From the NCBI RefSeq assembly GCF_007859635.1, contig NZ_CP042306.1, positions 2,988,001-3,052,000 of the forward strand: a stretch of 64,000 nucleotides of DNA, given 5' to 3'. How positions within the stretch are numbered: position 1 is the first letter of the stretch; every line of letters starts with the position of its first letter. A program made the position numbers and the translations under genes. Below the pieces are notes generated by a model. It saw nothing but the letters and a program-made list of their open reading frames with translations, was not told the origin of the DNA and ran no database searches. Source of the stretch: Sphingomonas panacisoli. GTDB taxonomy: Bacteria > Pseudomonadota > Alphaproteobacteria > Sphingomonadales > Sphingomonadaceae. Shown in pieces: positions 16,510 to 26,192 of this stretch.

Positions 16510-17655
16510 ATGACCCCTCTCCTCCTGCTGGCCGCCGCTGCCGCCGCCGCGCAACCCGCCGCGACGGTTCGCGTCACCTTCGACAAGAACGGTGTCACCT
16601 CGGTCACCAACGAAGGCCTAGCCGACGCCGCCGCCAACCGCGCGGTTACCCCCGACAGTGTGGTGCGGATCGCCTCGATCTCAAAGCTCGTCACCGCGAT
16701 CGGGGTGATGCGGCTGGTCGAGGCGGGCAAGCTCAACCTCGATGCCGACGTCTCCAGATATCTCGGTTACACGTTCCGCAATCCTGCCTTCCCCGACACG
16801 CCGATCACACTTCGGCTGCTGCTGTCGCACCGCTCCAGCCTGACCGACACGATCGACTATGTCCTGCCGCTCGACGGCGACATGCGGAAGGTGCTGGCTG
16901 ACCCCAAGGCCTGGGACGCCGAGCACGCCCCCGGCACATACTTTCGCTACGTCAATTTCAATTTCCCCGTGATCGCCGCGGTGATGGAGCGCGCGACGGG
17001 AGAGCGGTTCGATCGGTTGATGGATCGCCTCGTCATCAAGCCGCTGAAGCTCAAAGCCTGCTATCAGTGGGACACGTGCGACGACGCCACGATCGCAAAA
17101 GGGGTCGTCCTCTATCGCGCCGGCGTCGTCACGCGCGACGACAATCACGGCAAGCGCCCCGCCTGCCCCGTCACCCCCGCGAGCGACGGCAATTGCGACC
17201 TGTCGCGCTGGGTCGCGGGCCGCAACGGCGCTACGTTCGCGCCGCAGAGCGGGCTGCATATCTCGATGCCCGATCTCGCCAAGATCGGACGGCTGCTAAT
17301 GCTCGGCGGCAAGGTCGATGGGGTACGGTTGCTGACCCCGGCGTCGGTGAAAATGATGACCACGCCGGCCTGGAATTACGATGGCGCGAATGGCGATATC
17401 GGTGCGGGCTGGGCGTGCAGCTATGGCCTTGGCGTGATCACCACCGCCAATCCCACCAAGGGATGCCGCGACGATCCGTTCCGCGACTCACGTCCACGCT
17501 TCGGCCATCTCGGCGATGCCTACGGCCTCAAGTCCGGGCTGTTCGTCGATCCGGCCCGCGGGGTCGGCGTCGCCTATTTCGCGACGGACGTGCCCAACGA
17601 GCCCGGCACCAAATCGGCCTATACGCTGACCGAAGAGAATCTGGCGCGACCTTGA
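16510..17655 (+). CDS. Beta-lactamase-family serine hydrolase (secreted)
   Basis: A 381-residue protein with a short Ala/Leu-rich signal-like N-terminus. The nucleophile motif SISK (S56, K59) lies in [11 protein letters not shown], followed by YVNFNF (the YxN element) and a late GHLGDAYG in place of the KTG triad. This is the class C beta-lactamase/esterase/D-peptidase fold. Substrate cannot be told; D-amino peptidase or esterase is as likely as beta-lactamase. It precedes a D-aminoacylase-like gene by 32 bases, which favours a role on D-amino-acyl compounds. Confidence 0.8.
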   Translation: MTPLLLLAAAAAAAQPAATVRVTFDKNGVTSVTNEGLADAAANRAVTPDSVVRIASISKLVTAIGVMRLVEAGKLNLDADVSRYLGYTFRNPAFPDTPITLRLLLSHRSSLTDTIDYVLPLDGDMRKVLADPKAWDAEHAPGTYFRYVNFNFPVIAAVMERATGERFDRLMDRLVIKPLKLKACYQWDTCDDATIAKGVVLYRAGVVTRDDNHGKRPACPVTPASDGNCDLSRWVAGRNGATFAPQSGLHISMPDLAKIGRLLMLGGKVDGVRLLTPASVKMMTTPAWNYDGANGDIGAGWACSYGLGVITTANPTKGCRDDPFRDSRPRFGHLGDAYGLKSGLFVDPARGVGVAYFATDVPNEPGTKSAYTLTEENLARP

Positions 17656-17687
17656 CGCTGACCCATCGCGCAGAAAGGATCGTGAAA

Positions 17688-19250
17688 ATGAAGCTTGGCG
17701 CTGCCCTGATCGCCACGTTGCTGGCGGGTTGTTCGATCGGCGCGGCGCCCGCGCCCGTCGCCGACCTGATCATCCGCGGCGGCACCGTCTATACCGGTGA
17801 CGCCGCGCCGTTCACCGGCGACGTCGCGATCAAGGACGACAGGATTGTCGCGGTCGGCCCGAACCTGACGACCGCGGCGACCCGCACGATCGACGCGAAG
17901 GGCATGATCGTCGCACCCGGCTTCATCGATCCGCACACGCATGCCGGCCCCTGGCTCGCCTCGGCCGATCCGCAGACGCGGCTGATTCCGGCTTTTCTGC
18001 TGCAAGGCGTGACGACGGCGTTCATCGGCAATGACGGCGGCGGATCGACCGACGTCGCGAAGGTGCTGGCGAGCCCGGCGACCAAGCCGGTCGGACTCAA
18101 TTTCGTTACCTATGTCGGGTTCGGTACGATCCGCGAGGCGGTGATCGGCAGCGCCAACCGGGCGCCGACACCCGCCGAGCTCGACCGCGAAAAGGCGCTG
18201 GTCGCCAAGGGCATGTGCGAAGGGGCGATCGGGCTGTCGACCGGCCTGTTCTACGCGCCGCAGAGCTTTTCCAAAACCGACGAAGTGATCGCGTTGTCGG
18301 CGGAGGCGGCAAAGCGCGGCGGCTATTACGACAGCCATATCCGCGACGAGTCGAGCTACACGGTCGGCCTAGCGGCGGCGATCGACGAGATCATCGCGAT
18401 CGGGCGGGCGACCGGCATGCCGGTCCATGTCAGTCACATCAAGGCGCTGGGCGTCGATGTGCAGGGCCAGGCGCCCGCTATCATCGCCAAGATCGACGCC
18501 GCGCGGGCGGCGGGCGTGAACATCACCGCGAGCCAATATCCGTGGAGCGCATCGGGGACGAGCCTGGTCGCCAGCCTTGTCCCGCTCTGGGCGCAGGACG
18601 GCGGGACCGCGGCGCTGATCAAACGCTTCGACACGCCCGCGCTCCAGACCAAGCTCCGCGCCGACATGACCGAGAACATGCGCAAACGCGGCGGTCCGGC
18701 GACCCTCCTCGTCACCGAGGGACAGTATCGCGGCAAATATCTCAGCCAGATCGCGACGGCGATGAAGACCGACCCGATCAGCGCCGCGATCGCGCTGATT
18801 CGCGTGCACGACTCCGCGACGGTCAGCTTCAACATGAGCGAGGCCGACATCGCCGCGTTCATGCGGCAGCCTTGGGTGATGACCGACAGCGACGCGTCAG
18901 GCGGCCACCCGCGCGTGTGGGGGACGTTCGCGCGCAAATACGCGAAATATGTGGTGGCGGATAAGGTCATATCCTTGCGCGACTTCATCGAGCGATCGTC
19001 GAGCGTGACCGCGAAATGGTTCGGGCTGGCCGGGCGCGGCGAACTGAAGACGGGCAATTTCGCCGACGTCGTCGTGTTCGATCCCAAGACCTACGCCGCG
19101 CGCGCGACCTACGAGCAGGCCACGCTTCCCGCTGCCGGCGTCCGCACGGTCGTGGTCAACGGCGTGGTCGCGGTCGACAAGGGTGCGCTGACCGGCAAGG
19201 CGGCTGGGCGCGCGCTGCCGCATGTCCCGACCAGGGGTACGTGTCCTTGA
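17688..19250 (+). CDS. N-acyl-D-amino-acid deacylase-like amidohydrolase lipoprotein
   Basis: A 520-residue protein starting with a lipoprotein signal (LIATLLAGC, Cys at about 15), then a urease-superfamily amidohydrolase barrel: metal-binding HTHAGPW after PGFIDP, GLSTGLFYAP, and a YYDSHIRDESSY segment typical of D-aminoacylases. It should hydrolyse N-acyl or N-carbamoyl D-amino compounds in the periplasm. The ATG at 17688 has AGAAAGGA at good distance; a GTG two codons upstream is too close to it. It is likely an operon with the serine hydrolase before it. Confidence 0.82.
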   Translation: MKLGAALIATLLAGCSIGAAPAPVADLIIRGGTVYTGDAAPFTGDVAIKDDRIVAVGPNLTTAATRTIDAKGMIVAPGFIDPHTHAGPWLASADPQTRLIPAFLLQGVTTAFIGNDGGGSTDVAKVLASPATKPVGLNFVTYVGFGTIREAVIGSANRAPTPAELDREKALVAKGMCEGAIGLSTGLFYAPQSFSKTDEVIALSAEAAKRGGYYDSHIRDESSYTVGLAAAIDEIIAIGRATGMPVHVSHIKALGVDVQGQAPAIIAKIDAARAAGVNITASQYPWSASGTSLVASLVPLWAQDGGTAALIKRFDTPALQTKLRADMTENMRKRGGPATLLVTEGQYRGKYLSQIATAMKTDPISAAIALIRVHDSATVSFNMSEADIAAFMRQPWVMTDSDASGGHPRVWGTFARKYAKYVVADKVISLRDFIERSSSVTAKWFGLAGRGELKTGNFADVVVFDPKTYAARATYEQATLPAAGVRTVVVNGVVAVDKGALTGKAAGRALPHVPTRGTCP

Positions 19251-19265
19251 TCTCAAATCCTTATC

Positions 19266-19346
19266 GTCACCCCGGCCTCGAGCCGGGGTCCCGCTTTCTG
19301 GCGGTGATGGAAATCAGCGGGATCCCGGATCAAGTCCGGGGTGACG
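19266..19346. repeat. REP-like inverted repeat abutting the symporter start
   Basis: Left unit GTCACCCCGGCCTCGAGCCG, right unit CGGATCAAGTCCGGGGTGAC, in inverted orientation with a CCCGC..GCGGG inner pair. It ends only four bases before the next gene's ATG, so its GGGGTGA end may serve as the ribosome-binding site. Confidence 0.8.
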
Positions 19347-19350
19347 AAGT

Positions 19351-20595
19351 ATGATGCGCCGCTGGTTCGCCATACCGCTGTGGCAGCGCGTGGTCGCGGG
19401 GCTCGTCATCGGTGTCATCCTGGCCTTCGCCTGGCCCACTGGCGCGCCGTACGTCCAGTTCATCGGCGACCTGTTCGTTCGCGCGATCCGAATGCTGGTC
19501 GCCCCGATCGTCCTCGTCACGATCGCCGCCGGGATCACCAGCCTCGCCGATCCGAAGCAACTCGGCAGCCTGGGCGCACGCACGATCGGTTTGTTCGCCG
19601 CGACCACCGCGATCGGCGTGTCGGTCGGGATGATCGTCGCGAGCCTGATCCGGCCCGGCGTCGGCGCCCCACTCGGCACCGCCGCGCCGCACGCATTAGG
19701 CGCGGCGGTCACGCCCTATGAGCAGTTGATCGGCATCGTCCCGCTCAACATCATGGATGCGCTGGCGAAGGGCGACATGCTCGCCTTGATCTTCGTCGCC
19801 ATCCTGTTCGGGGTCGGCGTGGTGCTGACCGGCGAGGCGGGCAAGCCGTTCGCGAGCCTGCTCCAGTCGGTGTCCGCCGTCCTGCTCCGCGTCGTCGGGA
19901 TCGTGATGGAGGCGACGCCGTTCGGGGTGTTCGCATTGATCTGGGTCGCGGTGGCCGCGAACGGCGCGAACGTGTTCGTCCATGTCGGCTGGCTCGCGCT
20001 CGCGGTGATCGCGGGATCGCTGATCCAGATGGCGGTAGTCCACAGTCTGATCCTGCGCTTCGTCGCGAAACTGCCGGTATTGCCGTTCTTCCGCGGGATC
20101 ATCGACGCGCTGGTCGTCGCTTTCTCGACCGCGTCGAGCGGCGCGACCTTGCCGGTCGCGATGCGCGTCGCGGGCGACAATCTGGGCGTGGCGCGGCCCG
20201 TCTATTCGACCGTGCTCCCCTTGGGCGCGAGCATCGGCAAGGACGGCACGGCGATGTATGTCGGGCTGCTCGCCATGTTCGCGCTGCAGGCGTTCGGCGT
20301 GCCGTTGACTCCGCAAGTCTATGCCACCGTGCTGTTGACCGGCGCGCTCGCCGCGTTCGGGACGGCGCCGGTACCCTCCGCCTCATTGTTCATGCTCGCC
20401 GCCGTACTGTCGGCGGTCGGCGTCGCGCCCGAACAGACCGCTTTGGTGGTCGGCTTCGTCCTCCCCTTCGACCGCCTGCTCGACATGACGCGGACGGTGC
20501 CGAGCGCCTGCGCGAACCTGACCGTCGCGACGACGGTCGCACGGTGGGAGGGGCAGCTGGACGAGGCGGTCTATCGCGGCACGCCGCGCGAGTGA
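19351..20595 (+). CDS. Dicarboxylate/amino acid:cation symporter (DAACS family)
   Basis: A 414-residue inner-membrane transporter with the Glt/DctA fold: N-terminal helices, the serine-rich re-entrant loop (VAFSTASSGATLPVAM, about residues 255-270), LGASIGKDGTAMYVGL and a late helix with LPFDRLLDMTRTVPS. Family members take up glutamate, aspartate, C4-dicarboxylates or serine with Na+ or H+. Its start lies four bases after a REP element with no separate Shine-Dalgarno. The TGA overlaps the next gene's GTG. Confidence 0.9.
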   Translation: MMRRWFAIPLWQRVVAGLVIGVILAFAWPTGAPYVQFIGDLFVRAIRMLVAPIVLVTIAAGITSLADPKQLGSLGARTIGLFAATTAIGVSVGMIVASLIRPGVGAPLGTAAPHALGAAVTPYEQLIGIVPLNIMDALAKGDMLALIFVAILFGVGVVLTGEAGKPFASLLQSVSAVLLRVVGIVMEATPFGVFALIWVAVAANGANVFVHVGWLALAVIAGSLIQMAVVHSLILRFVAKLPVLPFFRGIIDALVVAFSTASSGATLPVAMRVAGDNLGVARPVYSTVLPLGASIGKDGTAMYVGLLAMFALQAFGVPLTPQVYATVLLTGALAAFGTAPVPSASLFMLAAVLSAVGVAPEQTALVVGFVLPFDRLLDMTRTVPSACANLTVATTVARWEGQLDEAVYRGTPRE

Positions 20596-21023
20596 CCGAC
20601 GCCGCGCTGATCGAAGCCAGCCTGCTCGCGCTCGACGGCCAGGAGGCGGCGATGCGCGAGCGCCTGTTCGAGCGTTTCTTCGCGCGTTTCCCCGATCGGC
20701 GCGCGATCTTCCTCGCCATAGACGCCACGTCGGTGCGGATGACCGATGAGACGCTGCAATGGATGCTCGGGCTGGCGAGCGAGAGGAAATGGGTCTGGAG
20801 CCAGGTCGCTGAACTGGTGTTCAACCATCGCAACTACGGTCATCTGACCCATGAAGAATATGCCGTGTTCATCGACCTCGCGATCGACGCATTGGGCGAG
20901 ACGATCGTCGATGCCTGGGACGAGAAGACCGACGCGGCATGGCGGCGTCAGGCAGCCACATTGAAAGACATGATCGCCCGCGCGCAGACCGAATGGACCG
21001 CAGCGCCGCTCGCCTATCCCTAG
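20592..21023 (+). CDS. Globin-like protein
   Basis: A 143-residue helical protein read as a bacterial globin. It shows FERFFARFPDRRAIF (residues about 26-40), and a His (H79) in NHRNYGHLTHEEY that sits where the proximal heme His and GV..EHY motif lie in Vitreoscilla-type haemoglobins. The typical DAW...TDAAW pattern follows. Start is GTG overlapping the symporter TGA (GTGA). The match is by motif memory, so a domain search should confirm it. Its TAG stop shares the CTAG with the opposing gene. Confidence 0.6.
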   Translation: MTDAALIEASLLALDGQEAAMRERLFERFFARFPDRRAIFLAIDATSVRMTDETLQWMLGLASERKWVWSQVAELVFNHRNYGHLTHEEYAVFIDLAIDALGETIVDAWDEKTDAAWRRQAATLKDMIARAQTEWTAAPLAYP

Positions 21024-22870
21024 TTCTTGTAGAAGCGCAGGTTGCCGATCTCGAGCCAGGCATTGCCGCCCGGCTCGGCCTTCAGCCGTAGCAGCAACGC
21101 GCGTAGCGTCTTGGGGTCGAACGCCCCTTCGCCCTTCAACATCGCAAACGGCACGCGCACTTCGCGGACGGTCTCGTCGGCGGTGAACTCAGCGCCAAAC
21201 CAGTCGTCCTGCTGGCGACCGTAATTGTCGAACGACAGGCTGTACTGCCCCTGCCCGCGCGCATCGAACGCGACGCCGGTGAAATCGCTCGCGTCGGCCA
21301 GCGTGATCCCGCCGGGCGTCAGCGGCACGAGCAGTTGCGCGTAGGGCTTGGCCCGCGCACCCATCCGCGCCACGATCATCAGTTTCTTGCCGACGCGCGG
21401 ATCGGTCGGGCGGACGTAGAGCAGGTCGCTATGATCGGTACCACTCTCGGTGCTTTCGACCGGCAGCGTGTTCAGATCGGTGCGTCCGTCGTTCCGCGCA
21501 CCGGTGTCGATCGGCCCGGCCATCTTCGCGACCGGCATCGGCGTCGGCGCGGCGCCATCGACGAGCTTGCGCAAGGCGATCAGATCCTGTTCGCGCCCGC
21601 CGACCCAGACGTGGCGGACGTTGTAGAGGTCTGCGATGTTCTGATCGGGCTTGCCCGCGATCAGCACGATGTCGGCACGCATCCCGGGCTTGATCGTCCC
21701 TTCCTGCTTGTCCGTGCCGATGATCCCCGCACTGGTGCTCGTCGCTGCGACCAACGCCTCGGCCGGGGTGAAGCCGAGTTCGGTCAGCATGCGGATTTCG
21801 CGGATCGTCGAGCTGCCGTGATAGGTCCCGCCAATCCCGGCATCGGTGCCGATCCCGATCCGCACCCCCGCTGCTTTCAGGGCGCGGATATTGCCCCGCA
21901 TGATCGCCCAACGCTTGCTGTCATAGGCCTCGATCGGCTCGAGCGGCTTCGCCATCCGCGCTTCTTCGCGCGCCCGTTCCGGGGGGCGGAGGCTCGCCCA
22001 TTCGCCCGGCAGGAAGGTGCGATTTTCCTGCGGCTCGTAGGTCGCGAGCGTCGCGATATATGCCGTACCGTTCTTCTTCATCAGCCCGATCAGCTCGTCG
22101 TCGATCGGCGCATCGCCGACGCCGTGGCCGACCGAATCGACTCCCGCCTTCGCCGCGATCTTGGCCTGGGCCAGCGTCACGGTGTGGGTGATGACCGGAA
22201 TCCCCGCGGCGTGCGCATCGGCGACGATCGCCGCCAGCGTATCCTCGTTGATGCTGTTGAGGTCGGGGTCGCGCCCATAGCGCCAGCCGTCGGCGAACAC
22301 CTTGATGACGTCGGGCTTGTACGCCAGCGCCTTCCTCATCGCGAGGTGCGCGGAGCGCGGGGTCGAGACCTGCAGTGTGAAGAAATCGCCCCAGCCGAAT
22401 TCGGTGCCGTGCCCGCCCGGCACGCCGATCCGTACCGCCATCTCGATCCGCGGCGCCGCAATCCCGCCCGGTTTGATCATCTCGCGGATCGGCGCGAGCA
22501 TCTCGCCCGACAGCGAATAATCGTTCACCGTCGTCACGCCCGCCAGCAGATAGGCGGCATAGGCCTTGCCGAGATCGTCGGGCGCGTCGAACGCCGGCGC
22601 GCGCAGATGCGTGTGGAGATCGTGCAGCCCGGGGATCAGCGTCATCCCGCGCGCATCGATCACGCGCGTGGCATGGGGACGCTTCAGGTTGCGGCCGACC
22701 GCGACGATCCGATCGCCCTCGATCAGCACGTCCTCGACCGTGGCGGGCGCGCCGGTGCCGTCGAACACCCGGGCATTATGAATCAGAGTCGCGCGCGGCA
22801 CTTCCGCCGACGCGGCGCTCATCCCCAGCGCGACGGCCAGGATCGTGGCAAGGCGGCGGAGCAGGCTCAC
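21020..22870 (-). CDS. Secreted amidohydrolase with C-terminal carbohydrate-module-like domain
   Basis: A 616-residue protein with a signal peptide (residues 1-22, ending ASA). The amidohydrolase barrel has the metal ligands HTH in GLHDLHTHLRAP, later His residues in IPVITHTV and GVDSVGHGVGD, and an Asp in IGIGTDAGIGG. The last 140 residues form a beta-rich region (FTGVAFDARGQGQYSLSFDN to WLEIGNLRFY) resembling CIA30/CBM11-type domains. The substrate may be an imidodipeptide, lactone or glycan-linked amide; this is not resolvable here. It overlaps the globin-like gene tail to tail at CTAG. Confidence 0.78.
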   Translation of the reverse strand: MSLLRRLATILAVALGMSAASAEVPRATLIHNARVFDGTGAPATVEDVLIEGDRIVAVGRNLKRPHATRVIDARGMTLIPGLHDLHTHLRAPAFDAPDDLGKAYAAYLLAGVTTVNDYSLSGEMLAPIREMIKPGGIAAPRIEMAVRIGVPGGHGTEFGWGDFFTLQVSTPRSAHLAMRKALAYKPDVIKVFADGWRYGRDPDLNSINEDTLAAIVADAHAAGIPVITHTVTLAQAKIAAKAGVDSVGHGVGDAPIDDELIGLMKKNGTAYIATLATYEPQENRTFLPGEWASLRPPERAREEARMAKPLEPIEAYDSKRWAIMRGNIRALKAAGVRIGIGTDAGIGGTYHGSSTIREIRMLTELGFTPAEALVAATSTSAGIIGTDKQEGTIKPGMRADIVLIAGKPDQNIADLYNVRHVWVGGREQDLIALRKLVDGAAPTPMPVAKMAGPIDTGARNDGRTDLNTLPVESTESGTDHSDLLYVRPTDPRVGKKLMIVARMGARAKPYAQLLVPLTPGGITLADASDFTGVAFDARGQGQYSLSFDNYGRQQDDWFGAEFTADETVREVRVPFAMLKGEGAFDPKTLRALLLRLKAEPGGNAWLEIGNLRFYKN

Positions 22871-22923
22871 GCGTACATTTTCACGACTTGCGCCGCCGTG
22901 CGCAACCCTTAGGCTGGCTTCCT

Positions 22924-24348
22924 ATGTTGAAGGGGGCATTCACCGCTGTCCTGGCGCTCGTCGCCGCGATGCCGGCGCCAGCACAGGATGCAGGGCTGCG
23001 CGGGCGCGTCGATGCGGCGCTGGCGCAAGCCGCGGCGGGTACGCGGTTCGGTCTGCTGGTGGTCGACGAGCAGGGCCGCGAGGTGATCGTAATCAACCCC
23101 GACCAACGGTTCATCCCCGCCTCGAACACCAAGATGTACACGACCGCGGCGGCCTATGCGACGTTGCCCGACATGACCGGTCCCGACACGACCGGTGGTG
23201 CGGCGGTGCGGCTGGAAGGGCGCGACGTCGTGCTGATCGGCAATGGCGACGCGCGGCTGTCGAGCGCCGACGATTGTGCGGTCGATTGTCTGGCGACACT
23301 GGCCGACGCGATCGCGACGAAGACGAAGGTAGTCGGCAACATCATCGGCGACGACACGCTGTTTCCCGACCAGCGTTGGGGTCCGGGGATGAGCTGGAAC
23401 AACATCCCGACACGCTCGGGGACCGGGATCTCCGCGCTGACGCTCGACGATAACGAGCTGCCCGTGACGGTTGGAACGGACGGCAAGGCGACACTGCCGG
23501 CGTACTACAGCGTCGATAATCGCGTCACTGTCGTGCCGGGCGCGAAGAGCGACATCGGTTTCGACCGCGACCCCAACGGCTACGTATTGCGGCTGACGGG
23601 GACGATCGGCGCCGACGCCAAGCCCGAGCAACTACGCGTCGGGATCGACGATCCGGCACGCTACGCCGCATGGCGCCTAGGCGAAATGCTCAAGGTGCGC
23701 GGCGTGAAGGTGACCGGCAAGATCGACGTCCGCCACCGCGTGCTGACCGCCGCCGACGATCCCGCGATCCGCGGTGCCGCGCTGCCCGCTCGACCGCCCG
23801 CCGAACCGGTGCTGGCGAAGCTCATCCCGCCGCCGCTCGCCGACGACGTCGTGCTGACCAACAAGGTCAGCCAGAACCTGCATGCCGATCTGTTCCTGCG
23901 GCGCGTCGCGCTGGTCAACGGCACCGGATCGATCGCCGACGGGCAGGTCGCGGTCCGCACGATGCTCGCCAAGGCAGGCGTCGCGCGCACGGCGTTCGAC
24001 TTTTCCGACGGGTCGGGCATGTCCAGCTACAACCGCGTCGCCCCGCGCGCATCGGTCGGCCTGCTGCGCTGGGTCGCCGCGCAGCCCTGGGGCGCGGCGT
24101 GGCGCGCCAGCCTGCCGGTCGGCGGGGTCGACGGCACGTTGGCACGGCGCTTTGCCGGGACAATCCTCGACAAGAAGCTGTTCGCCAAGACCGGCAGCCT
24201 CAACGCCACGTCGGCGCTGTCGGGCTATATGATCGCCGCGAGTGGCCGAACTTTAACATTCTCGGTCTATGCCAACGACATTCCCGACGGGACCAGCGCG
24301 ATCAAGGCGATGGACGCGGCACTGGTCCTGATCGCGGCGGCGAACTAG
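22924..24348 (+). CDS. dacB: D-alanyl-D-alanine carboxypeptidase/endopeptidase (PBP4, S13 family)
   Basis: A 474-residue periplasmic penicillin-binding protein with a signal peptide (MLKGAFTAVLALVAAMPAPA). It has the three S13 motifs: SNTK (S67, K70) in IPASNTKMYT, SYN in DGSGMSSYNRV, and KTG in LFAKTGSLNATSA. It trims D-Ala or cuts cross-links in peptidoglycan. An upstream in-frame ATG at 22888 would spoil the signal peptide, so 22924 was chosen. It is ten bases ahead of the dioxygenase gene. Confidence 0.9.
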   Translation: MLKGAFTAVLALVAAMPAPAQDAGLRGRVDAALAQAAAGTRFGLLVVDEQGREVIVINPDQRFIPASNTKMYTTAAAYATLPDMTGPDTTGGAAVRLEGRDVVLIGNGDARLSSADDCAVDCLATLADAIATKTKVVGNIIGDDTLFPDQRWGPGMSWNNIPTRSGTGISALTLDDNELPVTVGTDGKATLPAYYSVDNRVTVVPGAKSDIGFDRDPNGYVLRLTGTIGADAKPEQLRVGIDDPARYAAWRLGEMLKVRGVKVTGKIDVRHRVLTAADDPAIRGAALPARPPAEPVLAKLIPPPLADDVVLTNKVSQNLHADLFLRRVALVNGTGSIADGQVAVRTMLAKAGVARTAFDFSDGSGMSSYNRVAPRASVGLLRWVAAQPWGAAWRASLPVGGVDGTLARRFAGTILDKKLFAKTGSLNATSALSGYMIAASGRTLTFSVYANDIPDGTSAIKAMDAALVLIAAAN

Positions 24349-24357
24349 ATAGGCCGA

Positions 24358-25185
24358 GTGATGGAGTACATCAGCGAGTATCGCGACAGGGGTTATGCCA
24401 TCGTCCGCGGCGTGTTCGCCCCCGACGAGGTCGCCCGGATCGGCGCGGCGATGGACCAAGTCTATGCCGAAGGCGTCGCGCACGGCCGCAGCTTTCGCCA
24501 CGGCAATCTGTTCTATAACGTCGTCGACGGCGAAGGCGGCAAGCCGCACGTGCCGATGGCGCAATGGCCGTCCTATCATCAGCACGTGCTAGACGAGACG
24601 CGCACGGATCCGCGTTTCGCCAAGATCCTTAAGCCGCTGATCGGCGGCGACCTGAAGCAGATCATCAACCAACTCCACTGGAAGCTGCCACACAGCCGCG
24701 GCGATTTCGCGTGGCACCAGGACTCGCGCTTCCGCCGGCCGGCCGAGGCGTATCGCAATCTGGGCAGTTCGTATGTGCAGACCGGGCTCGCGATCGATCC
24801 GCACAACCCGCACACCGGCGGGATGCGCTTCATTCCGGGCAGCCACACGCAAGGGCCGGTCGATCTCGACACTTCAACCGAAGTGCTGGGGCAAGCACCG
24901 CAGGACGCCGCGCTGGAGGCCGCCGGGATCGATCCGGACAGCCAGATCGATCTGGTGCTCGAGCCGGGCGACGTCGCGCTATGGAACCCCTATCTGGTCC
25001 ACGCTTCGGGGCTCAATTCGTCGGACCATCTCCGCCGGCTGTACATCAACGGCTATGTCCGCGCCGAGGATTGCGACCGCGGCGAATGGGCGTTCCGCGA
25101 CGGCCAGCCGGTGCCGATCGCGACTACGCCGTCCCTAGTCCATTACGAGCAACTCTTCGAGCGCCCCGAGCCGCACTACGTCTAG
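24358..25185 (+). CDS. Phytanoyl-CoA dioxygenase (PhyH) family protein
   Basis: A 275-residue Fe(II)/2-oxoglutarate-dependent oxygenase. The facial triad is visible: H120 and D122 in FAWHQDSRF, and H215 in YLVHASGLNSS. The 2-oxoglutarate-binding Arg is in LRRLYINGY. The PhyH fold starts YRDRGYAIVRGVFAPDEV. Substrate is unknown; family members hydroxylate acyl-CoAs, amino acids or small metabolites. The start is GTG 24358 or ATG 24361. It overlaps the convergent serine hydrolase at a shared CTAG. Confidence 0.85.
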   Translation: MMEYISEYRDRGYAIVRGVFAPDEVARIGAAMDQVYAEGVAHGRSFRHGNLFYNVVDGEGGKPHVPMAQWPSYHQHVLDETRTDPRFAKILKPLIGGDLKQIINQLHWKLPHSRGDFAWHQDSRFRRPAEAYRNLGSSYVQTGLAIDPHNPHTGGMRFIPGSHTQGPVDLDTSTEVLGQAPQDAALEAAGIDPDSQIDLVLEPGDVALWNPYLVHASGLNSSDHLRRLYINGYVRAEDCDRGEWAFRDGQPVPIATTPSLVHYEQLFERPEPHYV

Positions 25186-26192
25186 CTTAGGCTGGCGATT
25201 ACCGCGTCGCCGGTGGCGCGGCGAAGCGTGAAGATGCTCGCCGCCGCATCGCTATGCCGCGTCGGGTGGACGCGGTTGGTGAGCAGCGTCCACGCCACCC
25301 CGCGCTCGAAATCGACCCATAGTCCGGTGCCGGTGAAGCCGGTATGCCCGATCGTCGCCGGCGAGCACGCGTCGCCGCCCGGCCAGCCGGGGTAATGACT
25401 GTCCCAGCCGCAGGTACGATGCTCGAATTGCGGCGTGCGGATCGCGTCGAGCATCGCCGGCGACGCGCCGCTGCCATCGAGCAGCCCCTGTGCGAAGTCG
25501 AGCACGCCCGCGACCGTACCGAACAGCCCGGCATGCCCCGCCGCCCCGCCCAGCGCGGAACAATTCTCATCGTGCACCTCGCCGTTCAGCACGCGCCCGC
25601 GCCAATGACAGAATTCGGTCGCGACTGCCGGGCCGGGCGGCGGGCCGTAGCTCAGCCCCGCGCCCAGCGGCCAGGCCGACAGCTGCTCGCCGGTGATGCG
25701 CTCGATCGCGATGCCGAGCAGGATGAAGTTGATGTCCGAATAGACCGGCGGGCCATGCTTCCACTCGCGTTGGAGCACGAACGCGCGCAGCCGTTTCGGA
25801 TCGTCGCCATAGGTATAGATTGGCTCGACCGCAGGCAGGAACGTGCGGTGCGCGAGGCAATCGCGGAACGTCAGCCGCCGCTCAGGTGCGTTGGCGACAT
25901 CGTACTGGCGAAGATCTGGGATCGCGCTGGTCAGCGGCGCGTCTAAGTCGAGCTTGCCCCGGTCAGCCAGCATCAGGATCATGGTCGCCGTCGCGACCAC
26001 CTTCGATATCGAAGCCAGGTCGAACCAATGCTCCTCGGTCAGCGCCTCGCGCTCGGGCACCACCGCCGCCTCCCCCGCCACCCGCACCGCGCGCTCGCCG
26101 CGCGCCGTCACCACGCCAAGCGTCGCGCCGGGGACACGCCCGTCCGCGACATACGCCGCAGCGGGCGCGAAGGCGGCGTCGATGTCGATCAT
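25182..26192 (-). CDS. Cytoplasmic beta-lactamase-family serine hydrolase
   Basis: A 336-residue protein with the SxxK motif SISK (S61, K64), a PVYSDINF element (the YxN-like position) and IGHTGFTGTGLWVDF in the triad position. No signal peptide is visible, so it should act in the cytoplasm. Its ATG overlaps the stop of the AmpG-like permease (ATGA), so the two are co-translated. Together they suggest that an imported muropeptide or D-amino-acyl compound is hydrolysed inside; this is inference. Confidence 0.78.
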   Translation of the reverse strand: MIDIDAAFAPAAAYVADGRVPGATLGVVTARGERAVRVAGEAAVVPEREALTEEHWFDLASISKVVATATMILMLADRGKLDLDAPLTSAIPDLRQYDVANAPERRLTFRDCLAHRTFLPAVEPIYTYGDDPKRLRAFVLQREWKHGPPVYSDINFILLGIAIERITGEQLSAWPLGAGLSYGPPPGPAVATEFCHWRGRVLNGEVHDENCSALGGAAGHAGLFGTVAGVLDFAQGLLDGSGASPAMLDAIRTPQFEHRTCGWDSHYPGWPGGDACSPATIGHTGFTGTGLWVDFERGVAWTLLTNRVHPTRHSDAAASIFTLRRATGDAVIASLS

